This document shows positions 12,015-24,209 of a DNA stretch of 64,000 nt, piece after piece. Source of the DNA: Hsuehochloa calcarea. Its lineage: Eukaryota; Streptophyta; Magnoliopsida; Poales; Poaceae. Within the stretch, counting starts at the first letter, position 1. Each line of letters begins with the position of its first letter. Location: positions 21,314,915-21,378,914 of the forward strand of contig CM070606.1 of the NCBI GenBank assembly GCA_036346395.1, read 5' to 3'. Both the position numbers and the translations under genes were made by a program. The notes beneath the pieces are model-generated. The model saw only the letters and a list, made by a program, of their open reading frames with translations. It was not told the DNA's origin and ran no database searches.

Positions 12015-12990
12015 GAAGACGCCTCATTACCTTCCTCCGAGCTAACGCAGATGTCTTTGCGTGGCAAGCATCCGACATGCCCGAGTCCCGTGAGGTGATC
12101 GAGCACGTGCTAGCTTTACTACCGATAAAGTACCCGTAAAACAAAAATTACGGAGATTTGCCCCGATCGGCGAGATGCTATTAAATCGAGTTGGATAAGC
12201 TACTTAAAGCGGGCTTTATAAGAGAAGTCAACCACCCAGTGGTTGGCTAACCTGTAATGGTCAAAAGTCAAGCGGCAAATGGCGATGTGCGTGGACTTTA
12301 TCGATCTTAATAAAGCTTGTCCAAAAGATGATTTCCTTTACCTCGTATCGATCACCGGTTGATTCTCTGCGAGTTGTGAGATATTAAGTTTTTAGATGCA
12401 TATTCGGATACCACCAGATCAATATGTGTTTAAGCGATGAAGAAAAGACCGCATTCATTACTCCATTTGGTACCTTTTGCTATGTCAAAATGCCATTTGG
12501 TCTAAAGAATGCGGTGCTTCTTTTCAACGCCTAATGCAATCGACTTTTCATCTCAATTAGGCCGAATTTGGAAGCTTATGTTGATGATCTAGTCGTAAAA
12601 GCATTAAGAGACTTAATCATATCAGCGACCTACAAGAAACATTCGACAACCTCGTAAAGCACCGCTTAAAACTCAATCGAGAAGTGTGTGTTTGGAATTT
12701 CTTCAGAAAATTACTTGGATTCCTAGTATCCGAGCGAGGAATCAAGCAAATCTGAAAAATAAAGGCCATCCTCGGATCGTCCTCCAAACACAAAAAGGAA
12801 GTCGAGAAACTCACTTTGGGTGCATGGCGGCTTTAAGTCGTTTCATCGCATGCGACTAGGGAAAAGGACTACCTTTCTTTAAACTTCTCGGGAGACATGA
12901 AGGTTTTGAGTGGTCGAGCGAGGCAAACACCGCCTTTGAGGATGTCAAGAGGTATCTTTCGAGTGCTCTGCTGGTTTCTCCAAAGCGGAA
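12015..12990 (+). pseudogene. Tat reverse transcriptase, multiple frameshifts
   Basis: Fingers and palm landmarks occur in order in different frames: ANADVFAWQASDMP near 12040, a KSSGKWR-like block near 12270, a TPFGTFCYVKMPFGLKNA-like block near 12460-12510, and the active-site AYVDDLVVK near 12574-12600. The catalytic YVDD is intact. At least four single-base shifts occur between 12120 and 12850. Downstream sequence to 13000 matches the connection region. Confidence 0.75.
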
Positions 12991-13398
12991 GAGGCGCTCT
13001 TAATTTACCTAGGCGCCACGCCACAGCAAAGAAGCGCAGATACTAGTCGTAGAACGTGAAAACGCACAACGACCGGTTTACTACGTTAGCGAAGTTTTAC
13101 ACGCCTAAGGAGCGTTACCCTCGTGTCAAAAACTTCTATATGCCCTCCTCATGTCTTCGAGAAAATGCGGTATTATTTTCAGCGCACAAAATAGTCATGC
13201 TGCCCGAGTTTCCTTTGGGAGCAATCCTCCATAATAAGGAAACAATGGGGCGCATGGCAAAATGGTCGGTCGAACTTGGGAGTTCGACCTCCATTTTGTG
13301 TCCCGAACGGCCATAAAATCCCGATCTTGGCGGACTTTGTCGCGAATGGACAAATCTGAACTGTTCAGATCCCCAAGATCGATTCCCACGACCGATGG

Positions 13399-13568
13399 AT
13401 GATGTACTTTGACGGGTCACTTACTTTAAGTGGCTTGGGGGCTGGGGTGGTCCTGGTATCTCCTACCGGAGAAACCTTAAAGTATGCCATACAACTAAAC
13501 TTTCAGGCCACTAACAATGTGGCAGAGTACGAAGGTTTGCTAGCTGGCATACGAGCTGCGAAAGCACT
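13399..13568 (+). pseudogene. Tat RNase H, N-terminal part
   Basis: The frame reads MMYFDGSLTLSGLGAGVVL and then NNVAEYEGLLAGIRAAKAL. This is the archaeal-type RNase H fold with catalytic D and E that marks Tat-lineage elements. It ends in the target duplication GCACT (13564-13568), where the Tekay array begins. The frame resumes cleanly at 39253. Confidence 0.9.
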
Positions 13569-15440
13569 TGTCGGGACCCCGGGTGTCACACAACCCCGAG
13601 ACCCTCTGTGCATACCAAGCTAGTCCCATGATCAGTAGCTAGCTCGCACAGTTGCAACAATGATGTAATCATAACCATTCAACAACGAACTAATGAAGCA
13701 GACAAAGTAATATTATTTAAAACAACAAAGACCTTATGGTCAAGGTTCTTACAAAAGTAGCCTCACGGGGCTTAGCAACAACAGTATCTGCGTGAAATCT
13801 CAAAATCGTGGAGCCCAATCGACATGCCCACAGCAATCGAGTGGAGGGCGTGACCTAGTTCGCAAAGTCTTCAAAGTAGCCTTCTTCATAGAACTCAACA
13901 TTTCCTGATTCTTCTGCTGGGGCTGATCAACAAAGGGCATAAAGCCGTGAGTACATAAAGTACTCGACAAAGTCGTAGAGAAATGTATGCACATAGTATT
14001 CATGCAAGGCTTAAACAAGGATGGCTTTATGGTTAATTTGCGAAAGCAAGTTTAACGATAAATACAATAATTAGATTTCAAAGCGAGATTTTAAAAGAAT
14101 AATACATAAATAACCAAGTTCTTTTGAATCAAGCGGTGAACATCCGTTCACTTCCCAACCATTCAACCAAGCGTTTCTATCGAACCAAACCACATTTTTG
14201 AAAATACTACCCTTGCGCGAAATCACGGGCATGTCCGTGAATCGGGACACGGCTATTGAATAGATTTTTGACACTCTGCGGAGGTTATGCGGCTTTACCC
14301 ACAAGAGATAAATCACTTGTAATGTCCGTCGACACACTTAGGGTGTGCGACTAAGTGATTACCACAAGGCCTTTACAAAGTTCCATTTTGCCTCGGTTAC
14401 GCCGCTAAGGTTTCGCCATCACGGCCCCTCTTGCGCCATTAAATGACCACAATGAGAACCGACTCAAAACTTCCCTAATTAGTTGGCGGTCAGTCCCATC
14501 TGGGACTTATGGTTGCACGAGGTGACCCGGATCAATGACTTGCAAAGTTAAGTCCTTAGTTGGTCGCTCGGACAAGTCTACCACAACCCAATGTGCATTA
14601 CGCACCCACTCTAGCTTCCTACCTCAAGCCCGAGCATAAATCATTTTTGTTCATTCCGACCAAATGGCAATCCCTGCCATGGCACAACATCTTTTAATAA
14701 AAGTGGCCTCACACCACTGTTCCATAGTTCCATTAGTCAAATTTCATTAATCATTGAACATGTGATCGAAAGTACCGCGGGTAACTAGAGCATGTCTAAG
14801 CAATATTACGCTCCCAAGTTGGTATACAATTATGTCCAACTAGTATTAACCATCCTAAGGTGTCCAAGGATATATGTCATTCAAGGAGACATTTCATTTT
14901 CAATTTATCAAGGAGGCATAATGGCAATTTGGTAATTATCTACTCCCAAAACCATTTTTAATAAAACTAGCCATGCATGATAATTTAAAGCAATATACTT
15001 TTGTAAAAGGGGTTCAACATGGTCAAAGGCCTACGACTTGCCTTCGTTGGCGAGGAGCGAGTCTTCGGTCGTCGGGTCGAAGGAATCTTCCGAAACGCCG
15101 GAATCTACACGTGCGAGAATAGCAACAAATAAATAAAACAGCACCAAATGAACTCCAAAAATTACAAAACCAGTACCAAATGAAAGAGGATGAATTTATA
15201 TGAATTTAGAAATTTGGATCACCCAAATCGGAGTTCGGATGTGAAAGTTATGGCCAAAAGAAGTTGGAAATCACATAAAATGATAGAATTAGGGTTTTTC
15301 GGATTTTCGGAATTATTTTTCAATTGAAAATCCGGACTTTGACGTCGGCCACTTAGCAAGCGCTGCGTGCGGCGCCACGCCGCCACGCCACGTCGCCGAC
15401 GCTGCGGCGACGTGGCGCCACATCGGCTGGGGCCCTGGTC

Positions 15441-15471
<31 letters not shown>

Positions 15472-15619
15472 CGGCGGCGGCGGCGGGGGAAACGGCGGCG
15501 TCACCGCGCTAAGGAGAAAGCGGCGGCGCTACGGGAGACGGAGGGCGGCGGCGAGCGCCGAGGCGAGAGAGGAGAGAGAGAACGCGGGAGGAAAAAGGGA
15601 GAGAGCGGGCCGCCGCGGC

Positions 15620-15626
15620 TTAAATA
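15620..15626 (-). promoter_or_regulatory. TATA-like box of the Tekay LTR
   Basis: TATTTAA on the minus strand lies between the GC-rich U3 and a CT-rich leader. The same motif recurs at the equivalent place in LTR2 (23103-23109), LTR3 (30584-30590) and LTR4 (38124-38130), so it is the likely core promoter of the family. Confidence 0.6.
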
Positions 15627-15813
15627 GGGCGGAGGAGGAGCACGGCGACGTGGGCGCGCGGCGACGGAGGGCGCGGCGTGGGCGAGGCGGCGCGAGACGC
15701 GGCGAGGCGACGGATTGCGCGGATTATGCGGGCGGCGGCGGCGGCGAGAGAGACGGCGGATTCCAGCGGCGGCGTGAGAGAGAGGCGGCGGCGCGGCGAG
15801 CGAAGATGCGGAG

Positions 15814-16164
15814 CCGTCCGATTCGTCGGACGGTGGAGAGCGAAAAGCGCGAAGGCGGCGAAGCCGTCGTCCGATTGTCGGACGGTTGGAAGAGATGAAC
15901 GGCGCGCGAACGAAGACGAAGCAGCGCCGTCCGATTTCGACGGACGGTGGGAAGACGGAGCGGCGCGGCGACGGCGCGCGCGATCTCGATCAACGGTCGA
16001 GAAGATAAAGAGGCGGCGCGCCGATCGAACCGCGGGATAGGGATCGGACGGCGAGCGCGCGGCGGGGAGACGCGGCGAACGAGGGCGCGGATGGAGATCA
16101 GCGGCGGAGGCGACGAAAGCGCGCGAAGGACGATGGCGGACGCCGTCCGATTTCGATCGGACGG
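15814..16164. repeat. CCGTCCGA hairpin cluster in Tekay U3
   Basis: Four inverted repeats lie in 350 bp. CCGTCCGA/TCGGACGG has loop TTCG (15814-15833); CGTCCGA/TCGGACG has loop TTG (15868-15884); CCGTCCG/CGGACGG has a 7-nt loop (15927-15947); CCGTCCGA/TCGGACGG has loop TTTCGA (16143-16164). Each of the other LTRs has equivalents, with loop length varying and arms kept. They lie about 190-540 bp upstream of the TATA-like box. Confidence 0.88.
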
Positions 16165-16733
16165 TGGGGAAAGAAGAAGGAAACGCGGCCGAAGCGAGCG
16201 CGGATGAAGATCCAACGGCGAGAGCGGCGGAAGCGGCGAAGCGGGAGGGGCGCGGGAATGGGGCGGGCGGCGGGAAAGCGATGATGGGCGAAGGATTCGC
16301 CCACGCACAATAAAAGGATTTAAAATACATTTTGATTTTAGAAATTCAAACAAATCAAAAGATAATTTAGAAAATAGCAAATAGACTCCAAAATTCTAGA
16401 AAAATTCACGAAATTCCTTGAATTATTCTTGACTTAATAAAAATACTTTTAACTTTAAATTTTCTTTTTATTTTACAAATAAAATAATTTTTAATTTCGG
16501 GAAAAAGGAAAAACCCTTTTTAAAATCCAATAAATCCAAGAAAATTCTTAAAATAATAATTTTGATTTTAAATTCCAGAAAATTCAATTAAACCAACTTT
16601 AATTTAATTGAAGTTTGATTAACTCATATTAAGCGCAAATGGATTTTGAAATTTCAAAATTAAGCTTTTGGCAAATAGAAACAAATGGTTCTCTTTTAAA
16701 ATTTTCAAAAACTCCGAAAAACGGGACGCTACA

Positions 16734-18785
16734 AACCTACCCCTCTTAAAGGGAATCTCGACCCCAAGATTCAGGCTGACTAGAGAATAGGTGGGAAACT
16801 CGGCCTTCAAGTCATCTTCTCGTTCCCAAGTGGCTTCTTCTTCGGTGTGGTTGCTCCACTGGACCTTGCAGAAACGGATGATCTTGCTTCTTGTCACTCG
16901 TTCTGCTACTTCCAAGATCTTGATGGGATGCTCCTTGTAGGTGAGGTCTTCTTGTAGGGCAATTGCTTCCACTGGCATCTGCTCTTGAGCTGCATAAACA
17001 CTTCTTGGTTGTGACACGTGGAAGACATTATGCACATCGGCGGTGGCGGGAGCTCCAAGCGTAGCGACTTCTCCTCTTGGGCTAGAAGCGGGAAAGGTCC
17101 GATGTACCTTGGTGCAAGCTTTCCACTTACTCAAAGCAGCGCATCCCTTTGAGAGCGACACCTTGAGTACACAAGATCACCGGTGCAAAAGCTAGATCTC
17201 GGCGACGGTTATCGGCAAAACTCTTACTGCACAGTGCATCTTTGTTTTGACCTTTCTCGATTGATCGAACTTGCTCTTGGCTTTTCCAAAATATCTGCCC
17301 AAACACTTGTCTTTCGCCTACTTCATTCCAATACAACGGTGTCTGCATTTTCTTCCATAAAGAGCTTCAAATGGAGACATCTGGAGGCTTGACTGTAATC
17401 TTGTTGTTATAGGAAAACTCGCATAAGGTAGCATTTGATCCCAATCGGTGCGATTTGCTAAGGCACAAGCCCTTAACATATCTTCTAGGATTTGATTTAC
17501 TCTTTACATGCATCCATCCGTGCAGGGATGATAAGTCATCTTGAAATTTAGATTAGTACCCAAAACAACGTGCAACTTTGCCAAAATCTTGAGGTGAATG
17601 GGTTCCTCGATCGACACGATCTTCTTGGCACTCCATCTTTGGCACACTATCTTTGCCATGTACAATTCGCGATCTATCACGAGTAAGTAGTCTTGGTGGG
17701 AGAAAGTGAGCAACTTTGGTTAGGCGATCCACAATTACCGGATAGAATCATATCGTGACCTTGTCCTTGGCAAACCGGTGATAAAATCCATGCCAATTTC
17801 TTCCCATTTCCATTCGGGCACTTTCAAGGGTTGCAGGAGTCAGCGAGTCTTTGATGCTCGGCTTTAACTCATTGACGGACATCACATTGAGCTACAAACT
17901 CGGCAATCTCACGCTTCATGCTAGGCCACCAATACATTTCTTTAAGGTCTTGGTACATCTTTGTGCTTCGGGGTGAATGGAGTACAAAGTTTCATGGGCT
18001 TCCTTGAGTATCAATTGCTTAAGCTCTTTACGATCTGGAACACAGTTAAACTTGTCAAACCAAATGGTGCCTTGCTCATCTTACGAAAATCTCGGGGCTT
18101 TACCCTTCTTCATGTTGCTCTTAATTTCCTTAATATTGGCATCTTCAACTTGAGCTTCCTTGATCGATTCCGCAAAGTGGGTTGAACTTCTAGGGTAGCT
18201 AGATAACCTTTTCAACCAACTCTAACTTGAGCTTCGAAATTCTTCATGGAGGGTGGTGATTTTCCTTGATCGACGAGGTATTGCGATGAGACTTTTCTAC
18301 TCAAGGCATCTCGCCACAACATTAGCTTTGCACAGGTGGTAATGGATTCCAATATCATAATCCTTGATCAACTCTAACCATCTTCTTTGCCTCATATTAA
18401 GATCGGCTGAGTGAAAATGTACTTCAAGCTCTTATGGTCAGTATAGACTTCACAATGATTACCAATAAGGTAATGACGCCATATCTTTAAAGCATGCACT
18501 ACGGCTAATTCCAAGTCATGAGTGGGGTAATTCACTTCATGAGGCCTCAATTGACGGAAGCATAAGCTACTACCTTCCTTTCTTGCATCGAGGACACAAC
18601 CAAGTCCTTGCCGGATGCATCACGAAAATCTCAAAATCCTTAGGACATCGGGCAAAATCAACACCGAGTGTGGTCAAACGCTTCTTCAACTCTTGAAAAC
18701 TTTGCTCACAATCATTGTCCAAGCAAATTTCTTTTCTTTCTTCAACGGTGAGTGAGGGTCTTGCTATTTTGGAGAATCCTTCTAT
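16734..18785 (-). pseudogene. Tekay internal 1: RNase H, integrase and chromodomain remnants
   Basis: On the minus strand the region reads from RNase H (about 18300-18785) through integrase (about 17200-18250) to a chromodomain (about 16790-16950; IIRFCKVQWSNHTEEEATW). The chromodomain would tether integration to heterochromatic histone marks. A purine-rich PPT (AAGAGGGGTAGG) abuts the LTR at 16734. The integrase frame is broken many times. The region is closer to internal 2 than to internal 3. Confidence 0.85.
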
Positions 18786-20460
18786 TGCGGCTCAAGCGAG
18801 CGTGTTGCACATCTCGGCAATTGCGGCGGTAGCTCCATTATGGGAAGCGATGCCAAGCTGCGGGTTTACAACTATGTTCGAGTGCCAACTAAGAAGCTAT
18901 CAAACTTATCTTCCAAATTCTTTGAATCAATGCTCATTATTATCGAAATCTACCAATCCGACATGTCATAAGGTCACCCAATTACAATCCAATCATTTAA
19001 TCACATTCTCGATACACCAACATGATTCACAAATCCTTCTTTGGCATAAGTTTTAAATAATCCAACAAATTCACCACTTTGATCGCAAGATTCCTTTTAC
19101 GCCTAAATCCACAAAATCCACTAGCAAAAAGCACATCTTAGATCCGATAAACTTCGAGATCACACTAAATTCTTTTCTATCCTTTTGAAACAAAATTCTT
19201 CCAAAGATTATAGTCATGCAATTGCTTCCTCCAAATTATTGACTAAATCCACAACATTATCCACTAAATTTCCTCAAGCAAATTTATCAATTGCAACCCT
19301 CGAATTTCTTTATACCAATCCAATATCTCAATTTTAGAACCTTCCAAAGGGTGCTTGCCATCCCAAATTCAAATTTAATCCGCCAATTATTGTATCACCA
19401 TTTATCCAACATTTATTCATCCAACTCCAATACACTGTAGATGTTCATCAATCCAACAATTATTTTGGACCAACTCGATATCGATAATATATCAGTCAAT
19501 CATAAATTCCAATATCCAACAATCATCATTTGCATAATCCAATCTCCACAAATGCGCAATTCTATAATCCGATCAAGACATATTTCTATAATCTAACAAA
19601 AATTTCTCTTCAAATCTCAATTTCTCTATTCAACCACATCCAATTGAATCCAATGTGACCAACAAACTCAATTATTCCATTCTTCTTGATTCAACATAAT
19701 CCACCACAATCATCGTCAAGAATTGGCGATCATATAATCCAAATCCTTAACAATCAGGTAATCCTTTAATCCAAATCCAATCATAATATATTCTGTAATC
19801 CATCATCTAGCAAATCAGATTTCTATAACCCAAACTTCACAATCATATTTCCATAATCCAATCAAGATCAATTTCTGTAATTCATCCAAGATACTTTTCT
19901 ATAATCCAATCTTCCATAATCTCTTATCAATAATAATTTAATTCTACAATCTAGTAATCATGCATTTCTACAATCCAACCAAAATCCAACCAATTCTTCC
20001 AAAATTAACATCATCAATCGATATGAAAAATCCAATTCTCTTAGCATTCTACTCAGTGCCTCTTACGCACAATTTCTCAATTCAAATATCCAACCGACAT
20101 TATAACCAGACTCAAGATTCAATTTAAATACAACTTCTCCTAATAATCAAATCAAGCACTTGATTCTTTTATCCTTCAAGATTAATCAAGATTTTCCTCT
20201 CGATCACTTTACTCCACGATTTATATAATCCACCAATATGCTACTCTTTAAACCATTTATAATCAAGGCATACCCATTATCATATTCGGTATCCACAATA
20301 ACTTCTTGCATATATCGGTTAAATCTCAAAATCGGTCTTATCAATGATTCTCCAAAGCTACCTAGGTTGGCATCAAAACACATTGGTTATCTCCAAAGCA
20401 AGAGTAGCTTCCAAGGGACTTACGGGTTTGATCCATTTTGCAAAAATTCTTCACGGGTTT
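18786..20460. other. Tekay internal 1: AT-rich non-coding domain in place of gag-protease-RT
   Basis: From the point where the RT frame stops (after AIEGFSKIARP on the minus strand) to a gag-like start at 20434-20436, there is no coding sequence. The domain is rich in repeats of ATAATCCAA-like words. It is conserved in place and length in all three internal regions, so it belongs to the element. Sequence from 20436 to 21038 is the leader, shared with the autonomous-type copy near 43080-43680. Confidence 0.8.
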
Positions 20461-21022
20461 CAAAGATGAGAGGAGAAAGCACAATAGGTGAGAGGAAAAG
20501 CACGGGATGAGCGAGAAACAAGGGAGATAGATGGATCAACCTAATGCGGACAAAGTTGGTTTCACCCAACGAGCGGATAGCCTGAAAGCTATCAAGAAGC
20601 AAACAAGAAAGAGACACTTAAGCACAAAAGCACTATTACGCAGACTAAGCGAATCTAAAACTAGGGAGGCAACTACCAATCTAATCTTTACGGAGGGTCA
20701 ACTGGGAACACACGGCGGACTTGAGCTTCCAAGACTTCCATTGCTTGATCTTGAAGGGCTCGATCCTAGGGATAATCCGAGATGAGGAAGTCAAATTTAA
20801 ATTTGAAAACCAAGTTTGAGAAAAGATAAGATGAAAGAACTCAAGAATGATATAAGAGGGTAAGATGATAAGAAAAGAATAGAACAAGGTAAGAAAGAAT
20901 GAGAATAAGATGAGAGAAGAATATCTAGTCAAGTTAATTGCTTGGTTTGATTTAGAAAATATATTTTGAATCTTTGACTAAGGCGACCAATCTAACTAAA
21001 GGTTCGTCCTACGATCGATATG

Positions 21023-21033
21023 GCTCGATACCA
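21023..21033 (-). other. Tekay primer-binding site, internal 1 (one base short)
   Basis: The minus strand reads TGGTATCGAGC, five bases from the LTR end. Compared with the initiator-Met site TGGTATCAGAGC it lacks one base at CAG. Internal 3 has the same change (36042-36052). Confidence 0.8.
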
Positions 21034-21038
21034 TCTCT

Positions 21039-22914
21039 TGTCGGACCCGGTGTCACACAACCCCGAGACCCTCTGTGCATACCAAGCTAGTCCCATGATC
21101 GGTAGCTAGCTCTTGCAGTTGCAACAATGATGTAATCATAACCATTCAACAACGAACTAATGAAGCGAGACAAAGTAATATTATTTAAAACAACAAAGAC
21201 CTTATGGTCAAGGTTCTTACAAAAGTAGCCTCACGGGGCTTAGCAACAACAGAGTATCTGGCGTGAAATCTCAAAATCGTGGAGCCCAATCGACATGCCC
21301 ACAGCAATCGAGTGGAGGGCGTGACCTAGTTCGCAAAGTCTTCAAAGTAGCCTTCTTCATAGAACTCAACATTTCTGATTCTTCTGCTGGGATGATCAAC
21401 AAAGGGCATAAAGCCGTGAGTACATAAAGTACTCGACAAGTCGTAGAAAATGTATGCACATAGTATTCATGCAAGGCTTAAACAAGGATGGCTTTATGGT
21501 TAATTTGCGAAAAGCAAGTTTAACGATAAATACAATAATTAGATTGCAAAGCGAGATTTTAAAAGAATAATACATAGATAACCAAGTTCTTTTGAATCAA
21601 GCGGTGAACATCCGTTCACTTCCCAACCATTCAACCAAGCGTTTCTATCGAACCAAACCACATTTTTGAAAATACTACCCCTTGCGCGAAATCACGGGCA
21701 TGTCCGTAGCAGGGGACACGGCTATTCGAATAGATTTTGACACTCTGCGAGAGGTTGTGCGGCTTTACCCACAAGAGATAAATCACTTGTAATGTCCGTC
21801 GACACACTTAGGGGGTGTGCGACTAAGTGATTACCACAAGGCCTTTACAAAGTTCCATTTTGCCTCGGTTACGCCGCTAAGGTTTAGCCATCACGGCCCC
21901 TCTTGCGCCATTAAGCACCCACAGCAGAACCGACTCAAAACTTCCCTAATTAGTTGGCGGTCAGTCCCATACCGGACTTATGGTTGCACGAGGTGACCCA
22001 GATCAATGACTTGCAAAGTTAAGTCCTTAGTTGGCTGCTCAGACAAGTCTACCACAACCCAATGTGCATTACGCACCCACTCTAGCTTCCTACCTCAAGC
22101 CCGAGCATAAATCATTTTTGTTCATTCCCGACCAAATGGCAATCCCTGCCATGGCACAACATCTTTTAATAAAAGTGGCCTCACACCACTGTTCCATAGT
22201 TCCATTAGTCAAATTTCATTAATCATTGAACATGTGATCGAAAGTACATGGGTAACTAGAGCATGTCTAAGCAATATCGCTCCCAAGTTGGTATACAATT
22301 ATGTCCAACTAGTATTAACCATCCTAAGGTGTCCAAGGATATATGTCATTCAAGGAGACATTTCATTTTCAATTTATCAAGGAGGCATAATGGCAATTTG
22401 GTAATTATCTACTCCCAAAACCATTTTTAATAAAACTAGCCATGCATGATAATTTAAAGCAATATACATTTGTAAAATGGGTTCAACATGGTCAAAGGCC
22501 TCGACTTGCCTTCGTTGGCGAGGAGCGAGTCTTGATCGTCGGGTCGAAGAAATCTTAAAGCAGCGGAATCTACGTGCGAGAATAGCAACAAATAAATAAA
22601 ACAGCACCAAATGAACTCCAAAATTACAAAACCAGTACCAAATGAAAGAGGATGAATTTATATGAATTTAGAAATTTGGATCACCCAAATCGGAGTTCGG
22701 ATGTGAAAGTTATGGCCAAAAGAAGTTGGAAATCACATAAAATGATAGAATTAGGGTTTTCGGATTTTCGAATTATTTTCAATTGAAAATCCGGACTTTG
22801 ACGTCGGCGCTTACGTGCGCGCCAAATGGTCGCCACGCGATCGCCACGTCGCCAGGTGCCGACGCGCCGACGCGGCACGGCGCCACGTGGCCATCACATC
22901 GGCCCAGGCTCAGG

Positions 22915-22952
<38 letters not shown>

Positions 22953-24209
22953 CGGCGGCGGGCGGGAAGAGGAAGATGGCGGCGTCACCGCCGGAGAGGA
23001 GACGGCGGCGGCGCTGCTACGGGAGACGCAGCGCGAGGCGAGCCGCGGCGAGAGAGAGAGAGAGAGAAGCGGAGGAAAGGGGAAGAAAAGCGGGCCGCGC
23101 GCTTAAATAGGGCGAGAGGAGCACGGCGACGTGGAGGCGCGGCGGCGGACGGCGCGGCGCGCGGCGCGGCGGCGGAGACGCGCAGCGGCGACGGACGGCG
23201 CGGATTCGCGGCGCGCGATTCGCAGCGACGAGGAGAGAACGAGGATTAGCGGCGCGGCGTGGGAGAAAACAGCGGCGGCGAGCGAAGAGAAGAGCCGTCC
23301 GTCCGTTGTCGGACGGTGGGAAATCGAAGGCGCGCGAAGCGAGCGGAGCGTCGTCCGATTGTCGGACGGTTGAAAATGAACGGCGCGGCGAACGAAGACG
23401 AAGCGCGCCGTCCGATTCGTCGGACGGTGGGAAGACGGAGGCGCGGCGAAGGCGCGCGTCGGATCTCGATCAACGGTCGAGAGAAAAGATAAAGTGGCGC
23501 GCGATCGAACCGCGGACGGGATCGATCGGACGGCGGCGAAGAGGCGAGCGAACGAGGGACGCGGATGGAGATCCAACGGCGGAGGGCGACGGCGCGCGAG
23601 GACGATGAGCGGACGCCCGTCCGATTCGATCGACGACGGTGGGAAAGGAAAGGAGCGCGGCGGCGAGGCCGCGGATGAAGATCCAACGGCGAGAAGCGGC
23701 CGAGCGCGGCAGCGGAGGAGGCGGGCGGCCGTGGGCGGCGGGCGGGAAAGCGATGATGGGCGAAGGGATTCGGCCCACGAAAAGCAAAAAGGATTTAAAA
23801 TACATTTTGATTTTAGAAATTCAAACAAATCAAAAGATAATTTAGAAAATAGCAAATAGACTCCAAAATTCTAGAAAAATTCACGAAATTCCTTGAATTA
23901 TTCTTGACTTAATAAAAATACTTTTAACTTTAAATTTTCTTTTTCTTTTACAAATAAAATAATTTTTAATTTCGGGAAAAAGGAAAAACCCTTTTTTAAA
24001 TCAAATAAATCCAAGAAAATTCTTAAAATAATAATTTTGATTTTAAATTCCAGAAAATTCAATTAAACCAACTTTAATTTAATTGAAGTTTGATTAACTC
24101 ATATTAAACTGCAAATGGATTTTGAAATTTCAAAATTAAGCTTTTGGCAAATAGAAACAAATGGTTCTCTTTTAAAATTTTCAAAAACTCCGAAAAACGG
24201 GACGCTACA
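21039..24209 (-). mobile_element. Tekay array LTR2
   Basis: This 3171-bp shared LTR serves as the 5' LTR of internal 1 and the 3' LTR of internal 2 in element orientation. The GA tract is at 22917-22947. R-U5 variants match LTR3 (ATACATAGATAACC near 21580; TACATTTGTAAAATGGG near 22465). U3 variants match LTR1 (AACAAATCAAAAG near 23823; TTACAAATAAAATA near 23957). The long open frames here are not genes. Confidence 0.93.

Larger units (their letters stand above)
13569..16733 (-). mobile_element. Tekay array LTR1 (outer left)
   Basis: This 3165-bp LTR is in reverse orientation, so R-U5 is at the low-coordinate side and U3 at the high side. It holds a GA microsatellite (15441-15469), a minus-strand TATTTAA (15620-15626), a GC-rich U3 with hairpins (15814-16164) and an AT-rich U3 end. 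R-U5 variants match LTR4, for example ATACATAAATAACC near 14103. U3 variants match LTR2, for example AACAAATCAAAAG near 16348. The long open frames across it are compositional. Confidence 0.93.

Noticed and set aside
15620..16330. Long Arg/Ser/Pro-rich open frames in the GC-rich LTR blocks (also 23103-23855, 30277-31281, 38015-38719, 40542-41393)
   Set aside because: They sit at the same place in every Tekay LTR, overlap on both strands, change frame between copies and consist of hairpin and GC-repeat translation. They are LTR sequence, not genes.
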